A stretch of 64,000 nucleotides of DNA, from positions 36,814 through 100,813 of the forward strand of contig CAZGFQ010000002.1 in assembly GCA_964525185.1 (NCBI GenBank). The letters run 5' to 3'. Below, piece after piece: positions 28,804 to 39,117 of this stretch. The DNA is from JABHGY01 sp964525185. GTDB taxonomy: Bacteria; Fidelibacterota; Marinisomatia; Marinisomatales; UBA1611. The translations under genes were made by a program, and so were the position numbers. Each line of letters begins with the position of its first letter. Position 1 is the stretch's first letter. The notes under the pieces are model-generated. The model saw only the letters and a program-made list of their open reading frames with translations. It had not been told where the DNA came from and searched no databases.

Positions 28804-30708
28804 ATGGGAAAAATTATTGGAATTGATCTCGGGACTACAAACTCTTGCGTAGCTGTTTTAGAGGGTGGAGAGCCAACGGTCATTACGAATACAGAAGGTG
28901 GAAGAACTACTCCGTCTATTGTTGCATTTACAAAAGAAGATGAACGTCTTGTTGGTCAAGCAGCGAAAAGACAAGCAGTTACAAATCCTGAGAATACTAT
29001 ATTTTCAATCAAACGATTTATGGGTAGAATGTTCAAAGAAGTAGGAACAGAAATTGATGAAGCCCCCTTTGCTGTTAAAAAGAATTCTAGTGGTGCAGTT
29101 GTCGTAGAAGCATCTGGAAAAGATTATACTCCACCAGAAATCAGTGCAATGGTATTACAAAAATTAAAACAAATGGCAGAGGAACATTTGGGAACGACTG
29201 TTTCTGATGCCGTAATTACCGTCCCTGCATACTTTAATGATTCTCAAAGACAAGCAACTAAAGATGCGGGTAAAATAGCTGGATTAAACGTTCGCCGTAT
29301 AGTGAATGAACCTACAGCTGCAGCTTTGGCATATGGCTTGGACAAGAAAAAAGATGAAATGATTGCAGTATTTGATCTTGGCGGTGGAACATTTGATATT
29401 TCAATCCTTGAGTTAGGTGATGGTGTATTCGATGTTAAAGCATCAAACGGAGATGGACACCTTGGCGGTGATGATTTTGATCAAAAAGTTATAAACTGGA
29501 TTGCAGAAGAATTTCAAAAAAGTGATGGCATTGATTTGAAAAAAGATCCAATGGCACTCCAAAGATTAAAAGAAGCTGCAGAAACAGCAAAAAAAGAATT
29601 ATCCAGCTCTAAACAAACAGAAATCAATTTACCTTTTGTAACAGCTGATGCTTCTGGTCCCAAACATTTGAATATGACATTAACAAGGGCGAAATTCGAA
29701 GATTTAGTAAATGACCTCGTTCAAAGAACCATTAAACCATGTACAGATGCATTAAAAGATGCTGGGTTATCTCCAAGCGATATTGATGAAGTTATTTTGG
29801 TTGGCGGTTCTACTAGAATTCCAAAAATTCAAGAAAAGGTAAAAGAAATATTCGGAAAAGAACCAAATAAAAGTGTAAACCCTGATGAAGTAGTTGCAAT
29901 TGGTGCATCAATTCAAGGTGGTGTTTTGGCTGGTGATGTTGATGATATTCTATTATTGGATGTAACACCATTATCTTTAGGAATAGAAACACTAGGATCT
30001 GTTTCAACTAAATTGATTGAAAGGAATACAACAATTCCAACTAAAAAATCTCAAGTTTTTAGTACTGCCGCTGATAATCAAACAACAGTTGAAATTCATG
30101 TTCTCCAAGGGGAGCGCGAAATGGCAATGGATAATAAAACGATAGGCAAATTTCATTTGGCAGATATCCCGCCATCACCTCGTGGTGTCCCGCAAATTGA
30201 AGTGACATTTGATATTGATGCAAATGGAATATTAAATGTAGGAGCTAAAGATAAGGCAACTGGAAAGGAACAAAGTATCCGAATCGAAGCATCGAGCGGG
30301 TTGTCTGACACAGAAATTGAAAAAATGGTATCAGATGCAAAGTCACATGAAGCTGAAGATAAAGAAAAACGTGAAGCCATTGATATTTTGAACCAAGCTG
30401 AACATTTAGTGTATGAAACAGAGAAAAACATAAAAGAGCATGAAGGCAAAATTTCTGATGATGAAAAGAAAGATTTAACCGAAAAAATGGAGGCTCTATC
30501 AAAAGCAAAAGAATCGGGAATCGCTGATGATATAAAAGCTGCCATGGATCAGCTAAATGCTTCATGGCACCAAGTTGCATCAAAAATGTATGAATCTACT
30601 CAAGGAGCAGATGATCCAACTCAACAGCCTAATCCTGGGGCTTCATCTGAAGGAAAAAAAGATGATAGTGAAATAGAGGATGCTGATTTTGAAGTTGTTG
30701 ATGACTAA
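28804..30708 (+). CDS. dnaK: Chaperone protein DnaK (Hsp70)
   Basis: ATP-dependent Hsp70 chaperone, 634 residues. It starts with the nucleotide-binding domain IIGIDLGTTNSCVAVLEGG, has the phosphate motifs FDLGGGTFDISILE and VGGSTRIPKIQ, then the linker DVTPLSLGIET, a substrate-binding domain, and an acidic C-terminus ending in IEDADFEVVDD. A strong ribosome-binding site (AAGGAG, 28793-28798) precedes the ATG. It stands alone, without grpE or dnaJ, and ends at an intrinsic terminator. Confidence 0.98.
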   Translation: MGKIIGIDLGTTNSCVAVLEGGEPTVITNTEGGRTTPSIVAFTKEDERLVGQAAKRQAVTNPENTIFSIKRFMGRMFKEVGTEIDEAPFAVKKNSSGAVVVEASGKDYTPPEISAMVLQKLKQMAEEHLGTTVSDAVITVPAYFNDSQRQATKDAGKIAGLNVRRIVNEPTAAALAYGLDKKKDEMIAVFDLGGGTFDISILELGDGVFDVKASNGDGHLGGDDFDQKVINWIAEEFQKSDGIDLKKDPMALQRLKEAAETAKKELSSSKQTEINLPFVTADASGPKHLNMTLTRAKFEDLVNDLVQRTIKPCTDALKDAGLSPSDIDEVILVGGSTRIPKIQEKVKEIFGKEPNKSVNPDEVVAIGASIQGGVLAGDVDDILLLDVTPLSLGIETLGSVSTKLIERNTTIPTKKSQVFSTAADNQTTVEIHVLQGEREMAMDNKTIGKFHLADIPPSPRGVPQIEVTFDIDANGILNVGAKDKATGKEQSIRIEASSGLSDTEIEKMVSDAKSHEAEDKEKREAIDILNQAEHLVYETEKNIKEHEGKISDDEKKDLTEKMEALSKAKESGIADDIKAAMDQLNASWHQVASKMYESTQGADDPTQQPNPGASSEGKKDDSEIEDADFEVVDD

Positions 30709-30723
30709 GAGTTAGTTGATTTC

Positions 30724-30753
30724 AAAAAAAGCGCTATTTTTAGCGCTTTTTTT
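30724..30753 (+). terminator. Intrinsic terminator after dnaK
   Basis: The inverted repeat AGCGCTA (30730-30736) / TAGCGCT (30741-30747) has a TTTT loop, flanked by an A-run upstream and a T-run to 30753. It lies 16 bases after the dnaK stop. Confidence 0.93.
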
Positions 30754-30808
30754 GTTTATGGAACAGTCTTCAATTATTCTCGTTAATTTCTTATGAAGAA
30801 ATTGATTC

Positions 30809-33800
30809 ATGAAACTTAATAAAATAAACTTTCTTTTTATTTTCGTAGCAGTTCTTACAATAATTGCATTAGGGCTTCGTCCATCTATTTTTCAAAAATC
30901 CATCGAAAATAATATAAACAAACGATGGGCAAATCCGAGAGGGTGGACTTTTTCCGTAGGGGAAATGAATGGACATCTTTTAAAAACATTTATAATGAAA
31001 GATATTCGTTTCTTAAAAGAAAACGGGAATAAACTTGATTTCAATACCATTGCATTTAATTTGAGTTTATCATCATTATTATCAGGTAATATTTCATTTG
31101 ATGAAGTTGCTATTGATGGTTGTGAAATTATTTTCAATATTAACGAAAGTGAAAAAAATATATTAGATAATTCTTTTAATCTTCGCCCAATTCCTATTTC
31201 AATTCATAATTTAAGTTTTAATGGAAGAATTCCAATTACCATAAACCAACAGAAAGATAAAATTGATTTAACCCTTAATGCAGAATTGGATTATTTGGAT
31301 AATGCTACAAGATTGAATGTAGATGAATTGTACATTGATAATTCTGATATTTTAGGATTTCCATTAGGGTTAGTAAACACTACAATTCATATGTATCCTG
31401 AAAAAATTGAGTTAGTAAATATGAATGGGAATATCGGATTCATCCCATTAAGTGGAAATGCAGTATGGGATCCGAAAGTACCATCTTTTAATGGGACTCT
31501 TTCAATTGACTCTTTAGTTATACCTGATAAAATATTTAATAAAACACCACTAAACCCTGATTTTTCAAAATTAAACGCATCCATCACTCTAACATCCAAC
31601 ATTAAGGAAACAATAGGATCATTAACGGTGTCGAATGACCAGGGATTGAATATGTCGGGTGACTTAAATGTTAAAAATCATGACGGTAATTGGAAGCTTG
31701 AATCATTATCATTATTTGATGGATTTTCAAAATTAAATGTTACAGGAGGTCTAGAAAAAAATGGAAGAGTGTATTCCCAATTTACATTAGAAAAGCTTGA
31801 TATTAGTCAATGGTTAAAAAATGTTCAAAAAACAAATATCACAGGGCTTGCAATTTGGGATGGTGAACTTATTGGTGGTGCATTTAATAATGTTTCACTA
31901 TCCTTAGAAATATTAGAAACAGATATTTTCCCTAATAAAGATATTTCTTTTCATGGTACAATTGCCCTGCAGGATAGCTTATTAATTTCAGAAGATCCAG
32001 TTAATATAACAGTAGGTAATGGAAGTCTAATTGTTTCTGGACAGGGAGATTTTAACTCTCAAAATATGGACATTATGGTGGAATTGACGAATGCTGATGT
32101 TTCATTGATTAATAATTTTTGGCCAGAAGCTTTTGAATCTGGCACAGCAACTGGATCCATGAAAATAAGAGGACTATTTAAGGAGCCTGGTGTAATTGCA
32201 GATTTAACATTTTCAGACTTCATATACGGTGATTTCACTTTAAATCAATTAGCTATGCGGGCTGAATTTGATAATAAAAAAAATGTATCAAATGGAGCAT
32301 TATCTGTTACATTTGGTAAAGGTGTGTGGCGAAATGAAAAATTCGAAAATGGCACTCTTGATATTAGTATGGAGAATAATATTATTATTTTAGAAAATTG
32401 CCATTTTCAGAACGGGAACGATTTTTTACAAATATCAGGTTCTCGTTCTTCAGCAAAGCAATATTCATTAGACCGCGTTCAAATGTCTATGTATGGGCAT
32501 TATCTTGTAAACACTCAACCGCTTATAATAACAATAAAAGATTCGACGGCAGAAGTGCACCCATTTGAATTACATGTTGATGATGGAATAATGGAAGGTG
32601 TATTGTCAGTTGGTAAATTGGTAGATGGTCGTGTAAAAATGTCCAATTTTGATGCCGAAATAATATCCTTATTTATAAAAGATTACAGGTGGAAAGCAAA
32701 TGGCATTGTCTTTGGTGAAGTTGGGTTTCAATTTGGGGATGGAAAAAAAGATATAGATATTGATATTTCATTGAAAAAGGGGAAATATTTAAACGAAGAT
32801 TTTGACCACATGAATTTATCCTTTTTTATGAAGAATGGATTTTTTCATGCTGACGAAATTTCTATGACAGGGAAGAACCAATTGGGTTTTCAGATGAATG
32901 GAATATTACCACTAAATAAGGAGATTGATTTAAGAGCTCCCATTTTTCTAAATACTACATTTACAAGTCTTAATATGGAGATGGTGACTAGATTTATCCC
33001 AGGTTTTTTTGATTTAGGTGGACATGCAACTGGAACAATTAAAATGGAGGGATCATCAAAAAAATCACCCTTTGAATTTGAAATGCATGTGAATGAATCC
33101 CGTTTTGAAAAAATTAATATTGGCGATGTGTATGTAAAAGGACATTTTGATGGTTCAAGAGTTTCATTTGATTCTTTATCTGCGAATACAAAAGTAGATC
33201 ATATTATTGCAGAAGGGTCATTACCAGTTGATCTCAATTATGGGTCCAATCAATTAGGGTTTTTTTTCCCGAATGAATTATTTGATTTTCATTCTCAAGG
33301 CAGTTTGAAAACAATGGAATTTTTATCTACATATTTATCGGATGTTGATTCAATTCGTGGAAATATAAATTTAAACTTATCCCTAACAGGAACAGAAGAC
33401 CAAATAATTAGGGAAGGTGGTTTTTCAATAACAAATGGTTCTATTTATACACTGTTAGTTAAAAGACCCATTGTAAATATTTCTGCAGATGGAAAAATTG
33501 AAAATAATCTTTTAACAATTGACTCATTTTATGGATCCGCTGTAAAGGAGTTGAAAGGCATTGAAAATTCATCGTTAACTAACGTATCTGTTAACGGGAA
33601 AATGAATTTCGAATCATTTTTTGAACCTCAATATGATTTAAACATTCGTGGGTCTAATGTGTATTTTGAAACTTTACCCTATGAAATAAAAGGGCTTGGG
33701 AATGTGAATGTTCACGTTTCTGGTCGCGATACAATCAGCATTGCAGGTACAGTTGAAGTCTTGGAAGGTGAAATATTCCAGGAGTTTATTTTTGCAGATG

Positions 33801-34594
33801 TTGGAGAAGCAACACCCGTATTATCTGATGAAATTTTGATGGATTATAAATTAAATTTCCCAATAAGAGGTGAAGTCTTATTCCAAAATAGTCAGATTGA
33901 TGCCCTTGTTACAGGTGAATTAAGTTTGTCTCAATTTGCAGAATATGATATTGATTTTGGGGGTGAAATAATAGTAAACGAAGGATCGTTCTTCTATTAT
34001 AGAGATGAATTTAAAGGGCTTCAAGGACAAGTATTGTTCGATAATAAAGGGTTTAATCCTTATCTGGATTTATCTGCTTACCGGTCAATTGATGATGAAC
34101 GGATTGATATTCATTTAGGTGGATTAATTGATGACATTGACCTGTCACTTGAATCTTCGAGTGGCTATTCTGAAAGTGATATTCTCGAATTATTAACATG
34201 GGGAAAACGATTCGAAGATCAAGCCTTTACTTCAACGGGGTTTGGAAACCAAGCTTATTCTCTATTGGGTTCTATATTAGAAGGACAATTGGAAAAGAAT
34301 CTTAAAGAAATGAGGGGTGTGTCTAAGCTTGGGATTGTAGATGATATAGACATTTCTGGAGCAGCAGGATTAATTAACCCAGGAACACAAGAAGATTTTG
34401 AAGTAACGGCAAAAAGAAAATTGACAGATAAAACATCTCTAAATGTATCCTATAAAAGATCCTTTTCACTTTCTAATCCTAATCAATCAAAAGTTGGGGT
34501 TGAGTATAAATTGAGTCGATATTTTTCTGTCGTTGGTAATATGGATGAAGACGGTAAATTACACCTGAAATATCGCTATCGTTACGCATATTAA
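30809..34594 (+). CDS. tamB: TamB-family translocation/assembly module protein
   Basis: A long periplasmic beta-rich protein of the AsmA/TamB (DUF490) group, members of which bridge inner and outer membranes for phospholipid transport and barrel assembly. The 1261 residues have one N-terminal signal-anchor helix (about 8-25) and then repeated beta strands. The C-terminal DUF490 region includes LSLSQFAEYDIDFGGEIIVN, GFNPYLDLSAYRSID and YSESDILELLTWG. It ends with a strand-like LHLKYRYRYAY. It lies directly before an Omp85 barrel gene, the usual TamB-TamA association in reversed order. Confidence 0.88.
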   Translation: MKLNKINFLFIFVAVLTIIALGLRPSIFQKSIENNINKRWANPRGWTFSVGEMNGHLLKTFIMKDIRFLKENGNKLDFNTIAFNLSLSSLLSGNISFDEVAIDGCEIIFNINESEKNILDNSFNLRPIPISIHNLSFNGRIPITINQQKDKIDLTLNAELDYLDNATRLNVDELYIDNSDILGFPLGLVNTTIHMYPEKIELVNMNGNIGFIPLSGNAVWDPKVPSFNGTLSIDSLVIPDKIFNKTPLNPDFSKLNASITLTSNIKETIGSLTVSNDQGLNMSGDLNVKNHDGNWKLESLSLFDGFSKLNVTGGLEKNGRVYSQFTLEKLDISQWLKNVQKTNITGLAIWDGELIGGAFNNVSLSLEILETDIFPNKDISFHGTIALQDSLLISEDPVNITVGNGSLIVSGQGDFNSQNMDIMVELTNADVSLINNFWPEAFESGTATGSMKIRGLFKEPGVIADLTFSDFIYGDFTLNQLAMRAEFDNKKNVSNGALSVTFGKGVWRNEKFENGTLDISMENNIIILENCHFQNGNDFLQISGSRSSAKQYSLDRVQMSMYGHYLVNTQPLIITIKDSTAEVHPFELHVDDGIMEGVLSVGKLVDGRVKMSNFDAEIISLFIKDYRWKANGIVFGEVGFQFGDGKKDIDIDISLKKGKYLNEDFDHMNLSFFMKNGFFHADEISMTGKNQLGFQMNGILPLNKEIDLRAPIFLNTTFTSLNMEMVTRFIPGFFDLGGHATGTIKMEGSSKKSPFEFEMHVNESRFEKINIGDVYVKGHFDGSRVSFDSLSANTKVDHIIAEGSLPVDLNYGSNQLGFFFPNELFDFHSQGSLKTMEFLSTYLSDVDSIRGNINLNLSLTGTEDQIIREGGFSITNGSIYTLLVKRPIVNISADGKIENNLLTIDSFYGSAVKELKGIENSSLTNVSVNGKMNFESFFEPQYDLNIRGSNVYFETLPYEIKGLGNVNVHVSGRDTISIAGTVEVLEGEIFQEFIFADVGEATPVLSDEILMDYKLNFPIRGEVLFQNSQIDALVTGELSLSQFAEYDIDFGGEIIVNEGSFFYYRDEFKGLQGQVLFDNKGFNPYLDLSAYRSIDDERIDIHLGGLIDDIDLSLESSSGYSESDILELLTWGKRFEDQAFTSTGFGNQAYSLLGSILEGQLEKNLKEMRGVSKLGIVDDIDISGAAGLINPGTQEDFEVTAKRKLTDKTSLNVSYKRSFSLSNPNQSKVGVEYKLSRYFSVVGNMDEDGKLHLKYRYRYAY

Positions 34595-34604
34595 GTAACA
34601 TCCT

Positions 34605-36386
34605 ATGACCAAAAATAATATTATCTTCGGAATCATATTCTGGCTCGGCTTCGTCTATGCACAAAGTGAAAACTTGATAATAACTGACATTGATATTCGA
34701 GGTAATGAAGCCGTTAATGATGGTGAGATATTTTTTCTTGTTCGACAAAAACCGCCGAACTTTCTCATAAGAGCACCCAAATTTGATCCACGCCTTTTAA
34801 AATTAGATGCTTTAACTATAAAGAATTATTATCAGTCACTTGGATACCTTGATGTTCAAATTACTGATGAATTCACCATCCAAGATAATGAAGTATTAAT
34901 CATCTATAAAATCGTGGAGGGAAAACAATATGGTTTAAAATCTGTTAGTATAAAGGGCGCAGATCATTTAATAGAATCTAAAATAAAACAATCTTTAGGG
35001 TTAGCAATTGGGGAGTCTTATAACCCCGTAAAATTAAATGCAGGTTTACCTATGCTCCATGAATCCTATCAGGAAATTGGTAAACTTTTTGCTGAAATCA
35101 ATATTGGAGAATCTATTACCGATTCAGTAACAGTGATTGTTAATATTATTGAAGGGCCAGATGTCTATATAAATAGACCAATCATTCATGGTTTAACCCA
35201 TTATGATTCATCAATTGTCTTTAGAGAATTGTCTTTTTCTGATAATGATTTATATCGTAAATCATTGATTGATTTATCCATTAAACAATTACGAGAAACA
35301 GGAGTTTTTTCTTTAGTGAGTTTAGAACCTGAGCGGTTAGATATATCTGATTCACTTGTGAATATTTTAATTCAAACAAAGGAATATAAAAGGCGTCAAT
35401 GGGAATCTGAGGGTGGGTATGAACCTATTCAATTTGCTGAAGGTGCTGAACCTATTTCAGCGATTGGAGCGCAAGTTGAATGGAAAAATAGGTCCATCCT
35501 TAAAACTACAACCCATTTTTCAACTCGACTTTTATTTGGAATACCCGTTGAAGAAGAATTTATTATTCCAAGAATAAGGGCAGATATTAATTTGGGAAAT
35601 AACTGGTTTTTGAATACAAGAATTCCAACTCAATTAACTGGGTATTATGAAACATTTATCATTTATCAGAAAAATGATAATGAATTCATTGAACGATTTG
35701 GAATTACTCTTGCAAATTTGTATCGATTTGAAAAAAGATCACAATTTGAAAGTAAATTTATTTGGGAGCAATTTTCTGACAATAATGATGAAAATCTACA
35801 AGAAAGATCCTGGAAGGCAACCTTATTACTCGACAGAAAGAATGATCCGATTGACCCCACAAGTGGACATTTCATTAGTTTCGGGGCAAAAGTAGCAGGA
35901 TTTTGGTTTGGGGGAGGAAGAGATTATTTCAAACTTGATGCTGGGTTACAGCAATATCTTTCTATTTCGGATAAAAGTGTTTTTGCATATCGATTAAAAA
36001 TTGGAAAAATGTGGGGTTGGGATACTACTTTTACAGATTATAGCTATGAACAATTTTATATGGGCGGAACAACAAGTTTACGTGGATGGGATATTTTAAG
36101 GTTTAAAGTGGATGAAAACGGAAATCCAATAGGTCACACTACTCGTATTATGACAAATGTAGAATGGCGGGTCCATTTATATAAAATTTTGGGTGGTATC
36201 CTATTTTTAGACGGAGGCATCTTAGAAGATAAATTAAATCGTATATCTTTAGATAATGCAAAATGGGATTATGGGTTTGGGTTTTCAATTGATACACCTT
36301 TAGGCCCTGCGAGACTAGATTATGCGATTCAGGCAGAAGACCCAACACAGTCAAAAATACAGCTTGGAGTACAGTATGTATTTTAA
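34605..36386 (+). CDS. Omp85-family outer membrane protein (TamA/BamA-like)
   Basis: Outer-membrane assembly barrel of 593 residues. A signal peptide (about 1-20, ending YAQ) precedes about three POTRA-like domains, e.g. IITDIDIRGNEAVNDGEIFF. The C-terminal 16-strand barrel has the Omp85 signature GGTTSLRGWDI and a terminal aromatic residue (VQYVF). Length and only about three POTRAs fit TamA better than five-POTRA BamA, as does the tamB gene 10 bases upstream. A role in lipid or barrel transport is inferred from the family. Confidence 0.88.
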   Translation: MTKNNIIFGIIFWLGFVYAQSENLIITDIDIRGNEAVNDGEIFFLVRQKPPNFLIRAPKFDPRLLKLDALTIKNYYQSLGYLDVQITDEFTIQDNEVLIIYKIVEGKQYGLKSVSIKGADHLIESKIKQSLGLAIGESYNPVKLNAGLPMLHESYQEIGKLFAEINIGESITDSVTVIVNIIEGPDVYINRPIIHGLTHYDSSIVFRELSFSDNDLYRKSLIDLSIKQLRETGVFSLVSLEPERLDISDSLVNILIQTKEYKRRQWESEGGYEPIQFAEGAEPISAIGAQVEWKNRSILKTTTHFSTRLLFGIPVEEEFIIPRIRADINLGNNWFLNTRIPTQLTGYYETFIIYQKNDNEFIERFGITLANLYRFEKRSQFESKFIWEQFSDNNDENLQERSWKATLLLDRKNDPIDPTSGHFISFGAKVAGFWFGGGRDYFKLDAGLQQYLSISDKSVFAYRLKIGKMWGWDTTFTDYSYEQFYMGGTTSLRGWDILRFKVDENGNPIGHTTRIMTNVEWRVHLYKILGGILFLDGGILEDKLNRISLDNAKWDYGFGFSIDTPLGPARLDYAIQAEDPTQSKIQLGVQYVF

Positions 36387-36488
36387 CGGGAACTATTTTT
36401 TTTATCATGAGTTAACGAGTTGTTAAATCTATGGAAATCGAATCGCCTATACCTTAATTTCGGCGGCTTTAAAATAAAAAGAAAGATT

Positions 36489-37223
36489 ATGAAATACACA
36501 CAAACACTCATTTTATCTGCACTCTTATTTACAGTCGGTTGTGAAAAGTCTGCAGAAACATATTTTGATTTATCTGATAAAGCTTTAGCTGATAATCAGA
36601 TAGAAGAATCCATTGACCATTTAACAGACTTATTGTCGCACCATGAAAATGATTCATTGTCATCAAAAGCACAATACAAACTATCTGTTATATATTTAAA
36701 TTGGAAAAATGATTTAAATGCAGGTTTAGATGCTCTTCAAAAAACAGTCGAACATTACCCCACGTCTAAACATGCGGTTCAGGCTAATAAAGAAATGGAA
36801 AATTTTCCAGCTTGGATTTTTAACAAAGCTGAGTCGCTTAGACGGAGGAAAGATATTAAAGAAGCCATCTCAAATTGTTCCTATCTTGTTACTCATTATT
36901 CAGATCACCCATTATCTGCAAAAGCGCAATATTTAATCGGTGACATTTATATGAACGATTTAAGAGATTTTGATACAGCCATTAACGAATATAGAAAAGT
37001 GCTAAATCAATTTTCAGGTTCAGGGCAAGAAGCTCATGCGCAGTTTATGATTGGATATATTTATGCTAATATTTTGAAGGATTCAGATAAAGCAAAAAGT
37101 GAGTACCAAACATTTTTAACGCGATTCCCCAAGCATGATTTATCACCTTCTGTGCGGTTTGAGCTTGATTTCTTAGGTAAAGACATTAACGAAATACCTG
37201 CATTAAAGCATATTACATCATAG
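36489..37223 (+). CDS. TPR-repeat lipoprotein (BamD/YbgF-like)
   Basis: A 244-residue protein with a probable lipoprotein signal (MKYTQTLILSALLFTVGC, Cys18 as lipidation site; the lipobox is TVGC, not the ideal LAGC). Tetratricopeptide-like helical hairpins follow: AEKxSxxF-type repeats such as SSKAQYKLSVIYLNW, LSAKAQYLIGDIYMN and EAHAQFMIGYIYANI. This arrangement resembles BamD and other envelope scaffold lipoproteins. I chose the start at 36489, not the in-frame ATG at 36420, because only the former gives a signal sequence. It follows the Omp85 gene, consistent with envelope assembly. Confidence 0.75.
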   Translation: MKYTQTLILSALLFTVGCEKSAETYFDLSDKALADNQIEESIDHLTDLLSHHENDSLSSKAQYKLSVIYLNWKNDLNAGLDALQKTVEHYPTSKHAVQANKEMENFPAWIFNKAESLRRRKDIKEAISNCSYLVTHYSDHPLSAKAQYLIGDIYMNDLRDFDTAINEYRKVLNQFSGSGQEAHAQFMIGYIYANILKDSDKAKSEYQTFLTRFPKHDLSPSVRFELDFLGKDINEIPALKHITS

Positions 37224-37232
37224 TAAAACATT

Positions 37233-38231
37233 ATGAGTGACTTTAGCTTAACTGAAATCAATGAAAAGATTTCAAACTCATCTCAATTTGTAGATGATGT
37301 AACGAAACAACTGAATCGTGTCATTCTTGGTCAAGAAGAATTACTCGAAAAAATTCTAATTAGTTTATTATCCAATGGCCATATTTTACTAGAAGGTGTG
37401 CCTGGTCTTGCAAAAACATTAACCGTTAAAACATTGGCAAGTTTGATTGATACCCAGTTTCAGCGTATTCAATTCACCCCAGACATGCTACCTGCAGATT
37501 TATTAGGGACATTAATTTATAATCAAAAAACGGGTGAATTTGATACACGAAAAGGTCCGTTATTCTCAAACATTATTTTAGCAGATGAAATAAATCGGTC
37601 TCCAGCAAAAGTACAAAGTGCATTATTAGAAGCAATGCAAGAACGTCAAGTAACGATTGGCGAAAATACTTTTGAGTTGGATAAACCTTTCTTAGTTATG
37701 GCAACGCAAAACCCAATTGAACAGGAAGGAACCTACCCTTTACCGGAAGCGCAAGTAGACCGATTTATGTTTAAACTTTTGGTTGAGTATCCTTCTAAAG
37801 ATGCGGAAAAACATATCCTGAGATCACAGACAGTTCCAGGTGCCAATTCTAAAATTATGAATCCTGTTGTTGATTCTGATACAATTTTAAACGCACAAAA
37901 TATTATTAACGATATTTATGTAGATGAAAAAGTTGAAGAATATGTTCTGAATCTTGTTTTTGCCACTCGTCATCCAAAAGATTCTGGTTTAAGCGACTTA
38001 GATGGCTTAATCGATTATGGTGCGTCACCACGCGCAACAATTAATTTAGTCCGAGCTGCAAAAGCGAGAGCCTTTATGCAACATCGTGGATATATTACTC
38101 CTGAAGATGTTCGATTTATTGGTGCAGATGTTTTGCGCCATCGTGTTATTTTAACTTATGAAGCTGAAGCTGAAGAAATAACATCCGAAGATATCATTAA
38201 ACGGTTATTCGAGGCTGTCGAAGTTCCTTGA
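37233..38231 (+). CDS. MoxR-family AAA+ ATPase
   Basis: AAA+ chaperone-like ATPase of 332 residues, usually working with a DUF58/VWA partner. Walker A is GVPGLAKT, Walker B lies in IILADEINRSPAKVQSALLE, and FLVMATQNPIEQEGTYPLPE, then AQVDRFMFK, is the MoxR signature. A C-terminal lid domain follows. Ten bases separate it from the DUF58 gene. Confidence 0.93.
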   Translation: MSDFSLTEINEKISNSSQFVDDVTKQLNRVILGQEELLEKILISLLSNGHILLEGVPGLAKTLTVKTLASLIDTQFQRIQFTPDMLPADLLGTLIYNQKTGEFDTRKGPLFSNIILADEINRSPAKVQSALLEAMQERQVTIGENTFELDKPFLVMATQNPIEQEGTYPLPEAQVDRFMFKLLVEYPSKDAEKHILRSQTVPGANSKIMNPVVDSDTILNAQNIINDIYVDEKVEEYVLNLVFATRHPKDSGLSDLDGLIDYGASPRATINLVRAAKARAFMQHRGYITPEDVRFIGADVLRHRVILTYEAEAEEITSEDIIKRLFEAVEVP

Positions 38232-38241
38232 TCCCGTTTCC

Positions 38242-39117
38242 ATGATCCCTAGAGAAATCCTTAAAAAAGTTAAACAAATTGAAATTCGTACGCGCGGATT
38301 GGTCAATGATTTGTTTGGAGGCGAATATCACTCAGTGTTCAAAGGGCGTGGTATGACTTTTTCAGAAGTGCGTGAATATCAACCTGGAGATGATATACGC
38401 CTTATTGATTGGAATGTAACCGCACGAACGGGATCCCCTTTTATAAAAGTATTTGAAGAAGAGAGGGAATTGACCGTTTATTTGTTGGTTGATGTTAGTG
38501 CATCTGGGTTATTTAGCTCATCTTCTTCTTTAAAAAAGGATTTAAACGCTGAAATTGCTGCAGTGCTCGGTTTTTCTGCAATTAAAAATAATGATAAAGT
38601 GGGGCTTATTCTTTTCAGCGATGAAGTGGAAAAATATATTGTTCCTAAAAAGGGTAAATCACACGTGTTACGTGTTGTAAGGGAATTATTATACTTTAAA
38701 CCTAAAAACAGAAATACATCTTTAAAGAATGCTTTAGATTTTTTATTGAAAGTTGCAAAAAGAAAAAGTGTTGTTTTTGTTTTATCAGATTTTGTGGATG
38801 AAGGATATTGGTCAGCTCTAAGAATTGCAAATCGGAAGCATGATATTATAGGATTACGCATTCATGATAAAGCAGAATCAGAATTTCCAGATGTAGGTTT
38901 AATGAAAATATCAGATTCAGAAACTGGTGAAAGTATCTGGGTCGATTCATCGTCCGAATATGATCGATTAACCTATACAAAATTAGCTTATGAAGCAGTA
39001 GATACACTTCATAAACAAGCGCGAAAAATAGCGTTTGATTTAGTTTCAATTCAAACAAATGAAGATTATGTGGAACCGCTCATGTCATTTTTCAGGCTTA
39101 GGGAAAAACGATATTAA
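38242..39117 (+). CDS. DUF58 (VWA-like) domain protein
   Basis: A 291-residue cytoplasmic protein with the DUF58 signature GRGMTFSEVREYQPGDDIR, then LIDWNVTARTG, followed by a von Willebrand A-like fold with a metal-site pattern, LVDVSASGLF. Family partners of MoxR are implicated in envelope stress or protein maturation, but their client here is unknown. It shares one base with the next gene, which suggests tight coupling. Confidence 0.88.
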   Translation: MIPREILKKVKQIEIRTRGLVNDLFGGEYHSVFKGRGMTFSEVREYQPGDDIRLIDWNVTARTGSPFIKVFEEERELTVYLLVDVSASGLFSSSSSLKKDLNAEIAAVLGFSAIKNNDKVGLILFSDEVEKYIVPKKGKSHVLRVVRELLYFKPKNRNTSLKNALDFLLKVAKRKSVVFVLSDFVDEGYWSALRIANRKHDIIGLRIHDKAESEFPDVGLMKISDSETGESIWVDSSSEYDRLTYTKLAYEAVDTLHKQARKIAFDLVSIQTNEDYVEPLMSFFRLREKRY

